Part shown: in pieces, positions 1 to 7,424 of the stretch
Position numbering within the stretch: the stretch's first letter is position 1
How the letters are laid out: the number at the start of each line of letters is the position of its first letter
Assembly (NCBI GenBank): GCA_029850565.1
Contig: JARCRR010000086.1
Location: 1 to 13,905 of the forward strand
Length of the DNA stretch: 13,905 nucleotides
Direction: 5' to 3'
Origin: Gallionella sp.
Lineage (GTDB): Bacteria > Pseudomonadota > Gammaproteobacteria > Burkholderiales > Gallionellaceae
Notes under the pieces: generated by a model
Seen by the model: only the letters and a program-made list of their open reading frames with translations
The model's database searches: none
What the model was told of the DNA's origin: nothing
Program-made: the position numbers and the translations under genes

Positions 1-206
1 TAGCCGAACAGAACGTCACGTTTTTGGTCCTGGCATATTTCGCGCACTTGATTGCGGCTTAACACTTCTGTCGGAAGGTCTGCAGGAATCCCTTCCAGTT
101 CGTGAACAGTTGCCCAGTTGGCGGGAACGAAACCCGTGCCACCTGTGCTTTGGTACGGTATCGACTTGAATACATCCCAATGATTTGCAACGTATGGCTG
201 CGACAT
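1..206 (-). CDS. Partial gene, N-terminal 68 codons (possibly an OGG-fold glycosylase-like protein)
   Basis: An open frame begins with ATG at 206 and runs without a stop off the left edge, so only the N-terminus is visible. The start is supported by a strong purine-rich ribosome binding site (AGAGGGAG) about 4 nt upstream. The peptide begins MSQPYVANHW and the last visible residues are QKRDVLFGY. I do not recognise it securely. The segment around LSRNQVREIC through VLFGY faintly recalls the N-terminal part of proteins annotated as 8-oxoguanine glycosylase OGG-fold; this is from memory and weak, but another HhH-GPD glycosylase lies two genes upstream in the same direction. It is separated from the upstream gene (324-713) by 117 bp in which I see no gene and no clear promoter. 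Confidence 0.55.
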   Translation of the reverse strand, partial: MSQPYVANHWDVFKSIPYQSTGGTGFVPANWATVHELEGIPADLPTEVLSRNQVREICQDQKRDVLFG

Positions 207-323
207 AACACTCCCTCTAAATAGTTTGTTTTCGAAATCAAACACCAGTTTTCAGTGTGTGGAGCGTAACCTCTCGGTGCGACATGATGTGCCGCACACA
301 AGCAAACGATAAGGCCTTGGGAA

Positions 324-713
324 CTATGCTGGGGAAACAGATTGCAAATCAGTATCGAATTCGTGCCAATCGCAAGGGAGAGTTGGGCCAGAGAATGTGT
401 TAACCACACACATCTCATTCCAGTGCTTTACTCCTTTGATCTTTTTGAACGGTTTGAAACCTTTGGCTTTCCAATTGTCTATCAGCAGATTAATTTCTAG
501 AGGATTCATCGCACCCAACCTGAGCAGATGATCGTCATAGCAGTTAGTCTGCAACCTAGGAATTTCATCCAAGAATGCCCGCCAACCGCCCGAATGCTTT
601 TCATCGATCGGTGAGATAGGGATGATTAGGTTTATGCAGTCGATGGCAATCGCCCCCGAGTATTGGATAGTTACGTATATATGCAATATTGCCGAATATT
701 GCATTCGCTGCAT
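324..713 (-). CDS. Small conserved protein of unknown function
   Basis: 129 codons if the ATG at 713 is used; a second ATG lies at 704. From about residue 24 the sequence reads like a real globular family: CINLIIPISPIDEK, GGW, YDDHLLRLGAMNP, then GPTLPCDWHEFD near the end. I recall related short bacterial proteins with the same order of blocks (a CINLVIPIS start, a YDDHLFR.GAMNP centre, a GPTLPCDWIEFD end), of no known function and sometimes near polymorphic toxin or mobile loci; this is memory, not a search. The frame overlaps the end of the glycosylase gene by 43 bp, so residues 1-14 come from the overlap, and no convincing ribosome binding site precedes either ATG. The true start may be internal and non-ATG, or translation may depend on the upstream gene. 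The C-terminus (TDLQSVSPA) is short compared with the relatives I recall. Confidence 0.6.
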   Translation of the reverse strand: MQRMQYSAILHIYVTIQYSGAIAIDCINLIIPISPIDEKHSGGWRAFLDEIPRLQTNCYDDHLLRLGAMNPLEINLLIDNWKAKGFKPFKKIKGVKHWNEMCVVNTFSGPTLPCDWHEFDTDLQSVSPA

Positions 714-1450
714 CGAGGGACATTAAGACAGATGCCTTCTGAAATGCCAATCTCTTCCGATTTAACTTGCCCATAGGCAACTAAAACAATATCAATATAA
801 CGAATTGGAAGCATTGTGGCCTCAGAAAATTTCCTCCCCTGTAGAACTGTCTTTAGTAACTGGTTTTGGTTTTCCAACAGCCCTAGTCTTTCAAATATGC
901 GGCATATGACCCTGTCTGGCTTTAACACCGACAGACCAATATCAGTCATGAAGTGATAAACCGTAATGCCACCTAAATAGGAAAAAGAAGCTTCAAGCGA
1001 CTCCTTCAACAGCAGTAAGTTCTCAAAGGAATCATTGGGAGAAAAGCTTGCAATGAACTTCTTAATGGATCCGTATTTTGAAATTATATCCCCGAACTTT
1101 TTTGCATTTAAAACACACCCGCGTATTTTGCCTGCATGAGCAATCATTTCAGGATCGGCAAGTATCCTTTTTATATCTTCATCGGTATACAAAGAAACCA
1201 CCTCCCAACTAGGAAAGTGCTTTTGAATGATTTCTTTCTTTGCAGTAACTGTCGCAGCTCTGAATCCAGAATAGAAAGCCACAAATACCAATATTGAGAA
1301 ATACTGATCATCGGTTAGGTCGCGTCCCTCGTATTCCTTATATTTATTGAGCTCATCTCGAATTACTTCGGAGCTCATATGCTTTTCCCCGACCTCAATT
1401 AGTCGTTGCTCAATAGCCTGAAAAACTTCTTTGTACGGAAATGGATTCAT
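671..1450 (-). CDS. HhH-GPD superfamily DNA glycosylase with C-terminal iron-sulfur-like cysteine cluster
   Basis: Predicted base-excision DNA glycosylase, 259 aa. Residues about 55-135 resemble the helical region of the superfamily (FVAFYSGFRA, then an I-L-A-D-P-E-M-I stretch, KIRGCVLNAKKF, SKYGSIKKF), closest by eye to DNA-3-methyladenine glycosylase I. The helix-hairpin-helix and GPD region is at about 158-192 (YLGGITVYHFMTDIG, KPDRVICRIFERLGL). Asp179 in KPDRV sits where the catalytic aspartate of endonuclease III-like enzymes lies. Tyr165 occupies the place of the lyase lysine, suggesting a monofunctional enzyme. Cys241, 247, 250 and 256 form C-x5-C-x2-C-x5-C, one residue shorter in the first gap than the endonuclease III [4Fe-4S] loop. 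The ATG at 1450 is supported by a GAGGGGGT ribosome binding site. The gene is clearly more AT-rich than its upstream neighbours, suggesting separate acquisition. Substrate cannot be read. Confidence 0.8.
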   Translation of the reverse strand: MNPFPYKEVFQAIEQRLIEVGEKHMSSEVIRDELNKYKEYEGRDLTDDQYFSILVFVAFYSGFRAATVTAKKEIIQKHFPSWEVVSLYTDEDIKRILADPEMIAHAGKIRGCVLNAKKFGDIISKYGSIKKFIASFSPNDSFENLLLLKESLEASFSYLGGITVYHFMTDIGLSVLKPDRVICRIFERLGLLENQNQLLKTVLQGRKFSEATMLPIRYIDIVLVAYGQVKSEEIGISEGICLNVPRCSECNIRQYCIYT

Positions 1451-1497
1451 GTACTACCCCCTCAAAATATATTAATTGACAAAGCGGAGTCGCTTAA

Positions 1498-2454
1498 TCA
1501 AAACGGCACTCGTAGAACATCCCATACTTGCTCCCCAAACCCTCGCAACCACCACTCCAGTTGATCCGACGCCACCACCGTTGCGGTGATCTCGTAAGCA
1601 TCTTTCAACTCCTTCACTTGCTGATCTTCCGACAGCTTTGATTCCAGCAGGTGAAAGCCCGCTTCCTTTTCAACGCGAAAGGAAAGCTTGATGCGCTTGC
1701 CAGTACCAAAGCCGAAGCGACCTTCGTCATCGTACTTTTCCAAATCAAAATCCTTTGGTCGCTCGAACGTGAATTCCGATGCCTGCGCCGCGATGATGCG
1801 ATGTAGCGCCAAGCTGCGCTCGTTGTCGTAGCCTTTGAAGCGGCATACCAGGTAGAGGCGCTCGCCTTGTTGTGCAAGGCCGAGCGGCATAACTTCCGCC
1901 TGGGTACGCTTGCCCGCCGCGTTTTCATAATCGACGCTCAGCCAAAGGTTGGCATACAGCGCATTGCTGACCTGCTCGAACACGCCAGGTTTGATCTTGG
2001 GAGGCAACAGCGGCTGAGTGGTGCTGACTACACGAACCTTGGATAACCATTCGCGTTCACGCTTGGCATTTGAGTAGGGAGCGAGGTTGTTGCGTGCCTG
2101 TACGAAAAACCCATCCATCGACTTCATCAGGTTGGCTGGTAACAGACTGCGGAGGTGTTGCTCGGCCAACATGAGCAGCAATGATTCCTGCTCACTTAGC
2201 GTTGGCAAAGCCATGCCACGTGATTTATCTTTCCAACGATAGCCGTATGGCTTGCTGCGGTCATCGCGCTCGATGTCGAAATAGCCGCTGAGCATTTCCA
2301 GTTGGCGCTGGATGGTGCGCAGGTCGCGACCGACTTCAGTGTCAACGAGTTGTTCGTGCAGCTCTTTGGCAGTGACGGTGCGGTTGCGCGGTATGCGGCG
2401 CATCAGCTCTAGGGCAAGGATGGCTGTTTCGCGGGTATCAGGGCGTTTTGGCAT
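1498..2454 (-). CDS. WYL-domain transcriptional regulator
   Basis: 318 aa. An N-terminal winged helix-turn-helix (about 8-75; RTIQRQLEMLSGYF looks like the recognition region and GYRW ends the wing) is followed by a helical linker. The WYL domain (about 160-225) contains AEVMPLGLAQQGERLYLVCR and ALHRI, with YLV in place of the name-giving WYL. The C-terminal WCX-type extension (about 252-315) ends in a typical pattern (WWLRGFGEQVWDVL). Proteins of this shape bind DNA, sense nucleic acids or nucleotides, and often repress defence operons. The ATG lies only 3 bp after the stop of the DUF2779 gene and has no clear ribosome binding site, implying translational coupling as the fourth gene of the ATPase operon. 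Its product probably autoregulates that operon; an operator cannot be assigned, though the palindromes and 11-bp repeats upstream of the operon are candidates. Confidence 0.88.
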   Translation of the reverse strand: MPKRPDTRETAILALELMRRIPRNRTVTAKELHEQLVDTEVGRDLRTIQRQLEMLSGYFDIERDDRSKPYGYRWKDKSRGMALPTLSEQESLLLMLAEQHLRSLLPANLMKSMDGFFVQARNNLAPYSNAKREREWLSKVRVVSTTQPLLPPKIKPGVFEQVSNALYANLWLSVDYENAAGKRTQAEVMPLGLAQQGERLYLVCRFKGYDNERSLALHRIIAAQASEFTFERPKDFDLEKYDDEGRFGFGTGKRIKLSFRVEKEAGFHLLESKLSEDQQVKELKDAYEITATVVASDQLEWWLRGFGEQVWDVLRVPF

Positions 2455-2457
2455 GGG

Positions 2458-3963
2458 TCAGAATTGTATGTCATTCCGTCCTGCGAGGAACTGCCACAGC
2501 CGCACCATCGCAAACGTATCCAGCCCGCAATAGGCCAGCAGTTGTTCATTGATCTGCGATTTGCGCTCTGGTGACGTATCGGGGTGTATCGCCTCCATAT
2601 AGGCTTCCATCGCCATGCCTCCGTTCTGCACTCCCTCCAAGTCTTCATAACTCAGGTCTGGTGCGACAGCAGGCAATACAGCCTTGATGCTCCAGCTTCC
2701 CTGCTGGCTTGGATGGTAATAATTCGCTTTGGTGACCGGATGTAGATCGACTAGCCGTTCTTTGATCGCCAATAGCGCGGATGCCAACTCAGGGAATCGC
2801 TCGGCAAGCTCTTTGATGCGTGCACCTTCAAAGCCCGCGTTATAGACGAAAACTGCACCGCTGTTTCCACATGCGGCGATAAGCGATTCTGCGAATGGGC
2901 GCGAGGGATCGTTGCCGGATAAATCTAGGAATGCCTGTGATTCCAACTTGCCGCCTTCCTCCAGCGTGTGCAGGCTGAACTGGAAAGGTATCTGCTGGTA
3001 AGGGCGTGTGCCTTTCCAAATTGGCACTGCGAACTGGATTGTCTCGAAGTCCAAAAAGTACGCGGGCAGTTTGTATGCCTTGAGCGCTTCTGCTGCACCA
3101 ACTGCGTCGAAGTAAATCTCACCGGATAGTGTGTGCGCTTTGACTCGCTGTTGCAGTTCGTTCAACAAGTCATCCGGTGTGTCGCGCAGATCGAGCGCGA
3201 GATGTTCGGCAATATATTCTTTCAATGCGTTGGCACGGATGCTAGGTAGCCAATGAACAGGATAATCTGCTTGAGGTTCTTGCGATTGGCAATAGTCAAA
3301 GAAGCCGCAGGCAAATGGATAGCCGCATTGTTCGCCAGTGCTGATCTCAGGTTCTGATTCTTTCGATACCGTCGCATGGGCAGCGGCAATCCATTCTTTC
3401 ACCTCTGCATCACGCGCAAAGGCTTCTGGCGTTAGGTCGCATTCTTTGAGCAGTCCGCGATAGTCTTCATCGCCTGGATAAACGAAATCGCTGTCGATGT
3501 GCGCCAGCGCAATCGAGACCAATGGAACGCCAGCGTTGTGGGCGATGAAGGACTGAATGGCGGTATCTTCGCGGTGATAGTCCTTAACCCCAGTGGACGA
3601 CTTGACCTCAACCATGCGCCAGACGCGCTTACCTTCCTGCATATCCGGCAGCATCACATCGGCGAAAGCCAGTGCACCATTGGCGGCAAAGCCAGCCTCG
3701 AAGATGGGTTGGTCTGAGGTTAGCAGCTCGGTGCTGCGTTTAAACACAGTATCGAAACCATCCCGCTGCGCATCCAGCAACACGCCTTTTCCCGCTGTGT
3801 CATATATCTGATGGGCAATGTCGCCAACCGTGTTGCCCACATTGAAACTGGCCTGCGTGGCTGCCGAGTCTTCGCGTAAATCAGGGCGATGAACTTCAAG
3901 CCATAGGCGTTTTTGGCATTGTCGGGAGGCGATCAATTTGGACTTTGAGAGATTGCGCATCAT
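2458..3963 (-). CDS. DUF2779 protein: Cas4/RecB-like nuclease joined to a DnaQ-like exonuclease-like domain
   Basis: 501 aa. The N-terminal half looks like a PD-(D/E)XK nuclease of the Cas4/RecB type: CQKRLWL at 16-22, a GDIAHQI helix near 47-53, Glu89 in PIFEAGF, Asp102 in FADVM, and the E-V-K triad at 119-121 followed by Gln137. Cys16 with Cys213, 219 and 225 could ligate an iron-sulfur cluster, as in Cas4 and AddB. The C-terminal half (about 300-495) is the DUF2779 region and resembles a DEDD 3'-5' exonuclease: LDFET (Asp305, Glu307), PFQFSLH, VYNAGFE at 373-379, LVDLHP, and YCGLDTFAMV with Asp482. Catalytic activity is inferred from these residues. Two adjacent ATG codons (3963, 3960) follow AGGA; I use the first. 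It lies 42 bp after the deacetylase gene and 3 bp before the WYL gene. Confidence 0.85.
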   Translation of the reverse strand: MMRNLSKSKLIASRQCQKRLWLEVHRPDLREDSAATQASFNVGNTVGDIAHQIYDTAGKGVLLDAQRDGFDTVFKRSTELLTSDQPIFEAGFAANGALAFADVMLPDMQEGKRVWRMVEVKSSTGVKDYHREDTAIQSFIAHNAGVPLVSIALAHIDSDFVYPGDEDYRGLLKECDLTPEAFARDAEVKEWIAAAHATVSKESEPEISTGEQCGYPFACGFFDYCQSQEPQADYPVHWLPSIRANALKEYIAEHLALDLRDTPDDLLNELQQRVKAHTLSGEIYFDAVGAAEALKAYKLPAYFLDFETIQFAVPIWKGTRPYQQIPFQFSLHTLEEGGKLESQAFLDLSGNDPSRPFAESLIAACGNSGAVFVYNAGFEGARIKELAERFPELASALLAIKERLVDLHPVTKANYYHPSQQGSWSIKAVLPAVAPDLSYEDLEGVQNGGMAMEAYMEAIHPDTSPERKSQINEQLLAYCGLDTFAMVRLWQFLAGRNDIQF

Positions 3964-4005
3964 TTATTCCTGTCGTTAGTCTTGGACTGAAAAAGTTTCA
4001 TAACC

Positions 4006-4857
4006 TTAACACGCAAACACTGCGGCACATTCCAGCATCGTGTTGTTGTGGATTTCAAGAATGGCGGGTATCTCGCCATTACTATCTACCTGATAGCCGC
4101 CTGCTAGATTCCATGCAATCGGCACACCAAGCTTATTCGCCGTTTCAAACACGATCTTGTCGCGCTCTCTCAATTGCTGTGTAGTTAGGAATCCGCCTAG
4201 AGGATCGTTGATGTGAGGATCAGCACCTGCCTGATACAGGATCACATCGCAATCGCGCATCTCTTCCACAAACTCGGGGATACGTGCCATGAAGTCACCT
4301 GCTTGTCTCGCCGAGTGATACTCTCGACCTGCGGTGTAGTGCTCAATCCATTCTTCGGCATGATGATGTCCAATCAAATTGTCAGTGCCGTTGCCGTAGT
4401 GGACATCGAAATCCAAAATGCCCACGCGGTTGACCAATCCTTCTGCTTTTAGTGCCAAAGCCGTCACCATCAAGCCATTGAAGGTGCAGAAGGCGGTTGC
4501 CGTTGCATACCCAGCGTGATGAAAGCCAGAACATGGAGCGACCGCCACTTTACGGTTTCGTATAGCTTCGCGTGCTGCCGACAGCATTGAACCATTGGTA
4601 TAGAGCAAAGACTCGGCAACCTCGAGAAATTTATTGCCGAAACCGTTGGCTTTTTCTCCAGCCAGAATCCTATCAACATGCTCAGGGGAGTGCGCGATCT
4701 TGAGTTCATCCGCTGTAACGGGAACTGGAGCAAGGATTTCAAGCGACAAGCCAAGCCTCTGCCACGCGGCCACCACCTGTGCGGGCTTACCTGCGCTAGG
4801 CGAATAGTTGCTGAAATTGACAACCATCTTAGGTGTGTAGAAAACAGGTATTTTCAT
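4006..4857 (-). CDS. Histone-deacetylase-fold zinc hydrolase (class II HDAC / acetylpolyamine amidohydrolase superfamily)
   Basis: 283 aa. The catalytic core is well preserved: PCSGFHHAGYATA with tandem His113-His114, ILDFDVHYGNGT with Asp149 and the zinc ligands Asp151 and His153, QAGADPHINDPLGG with Asp213 as third zinc ligand, and LAGGYQ with Tyr255. Such enzymes remove acyl groups from lysine side chains, polyamines or other small amides. The N-terminus departs from the usual pattern: the HPE-P-R region of class II enzymes is replaced by a stretch around NYSPSAGKPAQVV, and the protein is somewhat short for the superfamily, which suggests a different substrate or protein partner. The ATG at 4857 follows AAGGA at good spacing and lies 16 bp after the ATPase stop. 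Its place in an ATPase/nuclease operon argues against housekeeping polyamine metabolism. Confidence 0.88.
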   Translation of the reverse strand: MKIPVFYTPKMVVNFSNYSPSAGKPAQVVAAWQRLGLSLEILAPVPVTADELKIAHSPEHVDRILAGEKANGFGNKFLEVAESLLYTNGSMLSAAREAIRNRKVAVAPCSGFHHAGYATATAFCTFNGLMVTALALKAEGLVNRVGILDFDVHYGNGTDNLIGHHHAEEWIEHYTAGREYHSARQAGDFMARIPEFVEEMRDCDVILYQAGADPHINDPLGGFLTTQQLRERDKIVFETANKLGVPIAWNLAGGYQVDSNGEIPAILEIHNNTMLECAAVFAC

Positions 4858-4873
4858 AGTGTGATCCTTGTTG

Positions 4874-6997
4874 TTAGTTGGCCAAACGGAAACCTATCGG
4901 CATCCGCTTTCCGTCTTCTTTGAGAGCGCACTCCTGCTTGAGCGCAACAATCAATTCGTTGGCGCTAGCCATTGGGCGAAAACGGTGTTGCCGTGCCACT
5001 GCAGCAAAATCACCGGGAGTCAGTACCGTGAATTGTCCGAGCGCTGAATGACATTCATCCTTTGGTGATGAGAGGCCCAATGATTCGCATTGGCGCAACA
5101 ACAATTGCCATGCCTGTTCGGACTTGAGGTAGTTGAATTTCACCTTGAGGTCGAAGCGACGCAACGCGGCTTGATCTAGGTTGTCCATCAAGTTAGTCGA
5201 AGCAATGAAAATGCCGGAAAAACTTTCCATCTGGGTCAGCATTTCGTTGACTGCTGTGACCTCCCAAGAATGCCGTGAGCCACGTCTGTCCTGAAGGAAG
5301 CTATCCACTTCGTCGATCAGCAACAGTGCTTTGCTCTGCTCTGCCTCACGAAATGCATGGGCGATGTTCTGCTCGGTCTCGCCAACATAAGATGCCATCA
5401 AATCAGAACAGCGTTTTATAAGTAGCGGGATGCCGAGTTGATCCGCCAGCCATCGTGCGAATGCTGTCTTGCCAGTTCCAGGTGGTCCATAGAGGCACAA
5501 CCGTCCACTCTTGGTCTGCGTCAATCCTTGAGTCAAAACTGACAGGTCGCTATCTGCATGAATGAAAGCAGGATCGTAGGTATCGGTGAGGCGATTGGCA
5601 CCACACCAGTCTAGCGGTCGATGACCTTGAGCTTCCAATGTGTTGGAGACCAAGTATTCGATGGCAGATGAAACCCTGTCACTTTCCATGCCACCTTCGA
5701 TGCAGCGCAATACCGATGCCGCACGGGCGATCACCGCAGGACTCATCTTTTCCGAATCAGCGATTCGTTCAATCGTTGTGGCATTAACCATGTCACCACA
5801 GACAGTCTTCACGATTTGTTTGCGCTGTTGCTTGGTCGGCACCGGCAACTCAATCACCATGTCGAAGCGTCGAATGAATGCTGGATCGAGCGAGTTTGAA
5901 TTCGAGAGCCACAAAACAGGCACTGGATTTTCCTCCAGAGTGCGATTCACCCAAGCTTTATGTAGCCGCGCTGTGCTTCCAAGGAGTGAACCTCGATCAC
6001 TGAATACATCCTCTGACTCGTCGAAAAGTATCAGAACCTGGCTCTGTGCGAAAAACGTTTGGGCCAGATGCAATACACGCAAACGTTTTTCGCCTTCAAG
6101 TGGCTCACCATCATCGTCTTCGGTGGTTACTTCAAATAATTCACTGCCGAGTTCCTGAGCGAGTACCTTTGCTAATTCTGTTTTTCCTGTGCCTGGGGCT
6201 CCGTGAATGTATATGTTGACCCCTTTGCGAGTTGAATCGACTGCATGCTTTAGATAGGGGCGCAATATATCGAGTGACTTAGTGATATGAGTGTAGTCAG
6301 CTAATTTCAATCCCGGTGGAGTGCATGCAATGACTCGATCATTGATTAGCTCAACGGGATCGGCATCGGAGGAAAGCATGATGTCGATGAAGCCACTTGA
6401 GAGTATGTCTATCTTCTGTTTTAGGGGGTAATCATTACTGTGATCTATGGTTATAAGACCAGACCTAGTAAGCGCACCTTTTTTGCTCAAGGCTTTTCTA
6501 ATTTCCAACTCGGTACAACCCAACACAACTGATAGTGTGTGATATACCTTCCGATCAGATAATTTGCCCAACAGATTGTCGATCACCTCAAGCATGGAAT
6601 CTCTACGATGAAGTACGACAAACTCAACAATGCGGCAATCTATGTCAGATAGATTTAATAGTTTCCGCAAGCGCACGACATTCTTAGCCAAACGCTCTGG
6701 AGGTTGCGTGTCAGCCTTATCTTTCTCTGCCTTCTGGTGAAGTTTTCTCAAGCAAGTCCGCAACTCAGCGGAATTAAAATTCCAGTCCGGTAATTCAAAC
6801 TGCCCACCAAGTCCAATCGCCTCGGCAAGATCGTTATCAAAGAACTCCTTATCTAGGATGAATTTCCTATGAAGTCCTAGAGGAACGAGAAAGCGAAGCA
6901 GCCACAACCGCACTAACGGAGAAATTGTTGAATCATCTAAATTGGCAAGTTGTTCCTCTTCATCTTCATGTTCGCAACTGACAAGCGCCATCACCAT
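4874..6997 (-). CDS. Two-domain AAA+ ATPase, first gene of the island operon
   Basis: 707 aa from the ATG at 6997. This start is chosen because GAGGAG lies 6 nt upstream; the frame extends to ATG 7003, ATG 7030 and GTG 7039, none well placed behind a ribosome binding site. Residues 1 to about 255 are mostly helical with no motif I recognise. AAA1: GAPGTGKT (266-273), LILFDESED (Asp326, Glu327), WLSNSN as sensor 1, IRRFD as arginine finger. AAA2: GPPGTGKT (504-511), SYVGETEQNI, LLLIDEVDSF (Asp562, Glu563), IASTN, ALRRFD; this domain resembles the classic AAA clade (Cdc48, spastin, FtsH type), whereas AAA1 is more divergent. Both sites look catalytically intact. Such proteins typically form hexamers that remodel proteins or nucleoprotein complexes. 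The deacetylase gene starts 16 bp after the stop. Confidence 0.87.
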   Translation of the reverse strand: MVMALVSCEHEDEEEQLANLDDSTISPLVRLWLLRFLVPLGLHRKFILDKEFFDNDLAEAIGLGGQFELPDWNFNSAELRTCLRKLHQKAEKDKADTQPPERLAKNVVRLRKLLNLSDIDCRIVEFVVLHRRDSMLEVIDNLLGKLSDRKVYHTLSVVLGCTELEIRKALSKKGALTRSGLITIDHSNDYPLKQKIDILSSGFIDIMLSSDADPVELINDRVIACTPPGLKLADYTHITKSLDILRPYLKHAVDSTRKGVNIYIHGAPGTGKTELAKVLAQELGSELFEVTTEDDDGEPLEGEKRLRVLHLAQTFFAQSQVLILFDESEDVFSDRGSLLGSTARLHKAWVNRTLEENPVPVLWLSNSNSLDPAFIRRFDMVIELPVPTKQQRKQIVKTVCGDMVNATTIERIADSEKMSPAVIARAASVLRCIEGGMESDRVSSAIEYLVSNTLEAQGHRPLDWCGANRLTDTYDPAFIHADSDLSVLTQGLTQTKSGRLCLYGPPGTGKTAFARWLADQLGIPLLIKRCSDLMASYVGETEQNIAHAFREAEQSKALLLIDEVDSFLQDRRGSRHSWEVTAVNEMLTQMESFSGIFIASTNLMDNLDQAALRRFDLKVKFNYLKSEQAWQLLLRQCESLGLSSPKDECHSALGQFTVLTPGDFAAVARQHRFRPMASANELIVALKQECALKEDGKRMPIGFRLAN

Positions 6998-7373
6998 AGC
7001 CATCTCCTCGTAAATGCTGATTGGTTGCATTGTCAGCACTCATGCGACAAGGAGTGTCGCTAGCAATTATGGCTAATGGGCGGTTTTCAACAGCTAGGGA
7101 ATAGATCGGGGGAGGAACAGTTAAAAGCCCGCAGTCGCACTTTTAGCGAGCATCCGTTCGGAATGATTTTAAAAGCTATGACCGCTGACAAAACCATACC
7201 GGCCGTTGGCCTAGCTGGCTGCCACCGGCAGTTGTGGCCGAATAGCGGCCTCTATTGCTGCTTCCGCTGAGTAATCACTCGGAGTAGATTCATCATGTAT
7301 ATGATTGTCCGCAGTTTGCTAGGTCAATAGTTAATCTACTATTCCATCACCAGAAAACAGTCACGGTAAGCAA

Positions 7374-7389
7374 CGGTCAGAAATGACCG
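7374..7389. repeat. Perfect inverted repeat CGGTCA-GAAA-TGACCG
   Basis: Two perfectly complementary 6-nt arms separated by GAAA. The GGTCA core is shared with the four phased repeats 27 bp away, so the same protein may recognise both. As RNA it would form a GAAA-tetraloop hairpin, but no T-run follows, so it is unlikely to be an intrinsic terminator. Operator or integrase-site roles are inference. Confidence 0.6.
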
Positions 7390-7410
7390 GCGATCGTCTA
7401 AGTAAACCAA

Positions 7411-7424
7411 CTCGTGGTCACGAG
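7411..7424. repeat. Palindrome CTCGTG-GT-CACGAG
   Basis: Six-nt arms around a GT centre, overlapping the first unit of the phased GGTCAC array. Because it shares bases with the array it may be a dimeric binding site at the end of a cooperative cluster, or a by-product of the repeat sequence. Confidence 0.5.

Noticed and set aside
59..418. 119-codon minus-strand frame with a CAAHHVAPRG stretch resembling a metal or HNH motif
   Set aside because: No full HNH pattern, overlaps the ends of two better supported frames, and lacks a ribosome binding site.
7076..7270. 64-codon plus-strand frame in the gene-free region
   Set aside because: No ribosome binding site, no homology pattern recognisable, and opposite in direction to the island genes.
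7374..7389. Hairpin CGGTCA-GAAA-TGACCG as a terminator
   Set aside because: No T-run follows on either strand.
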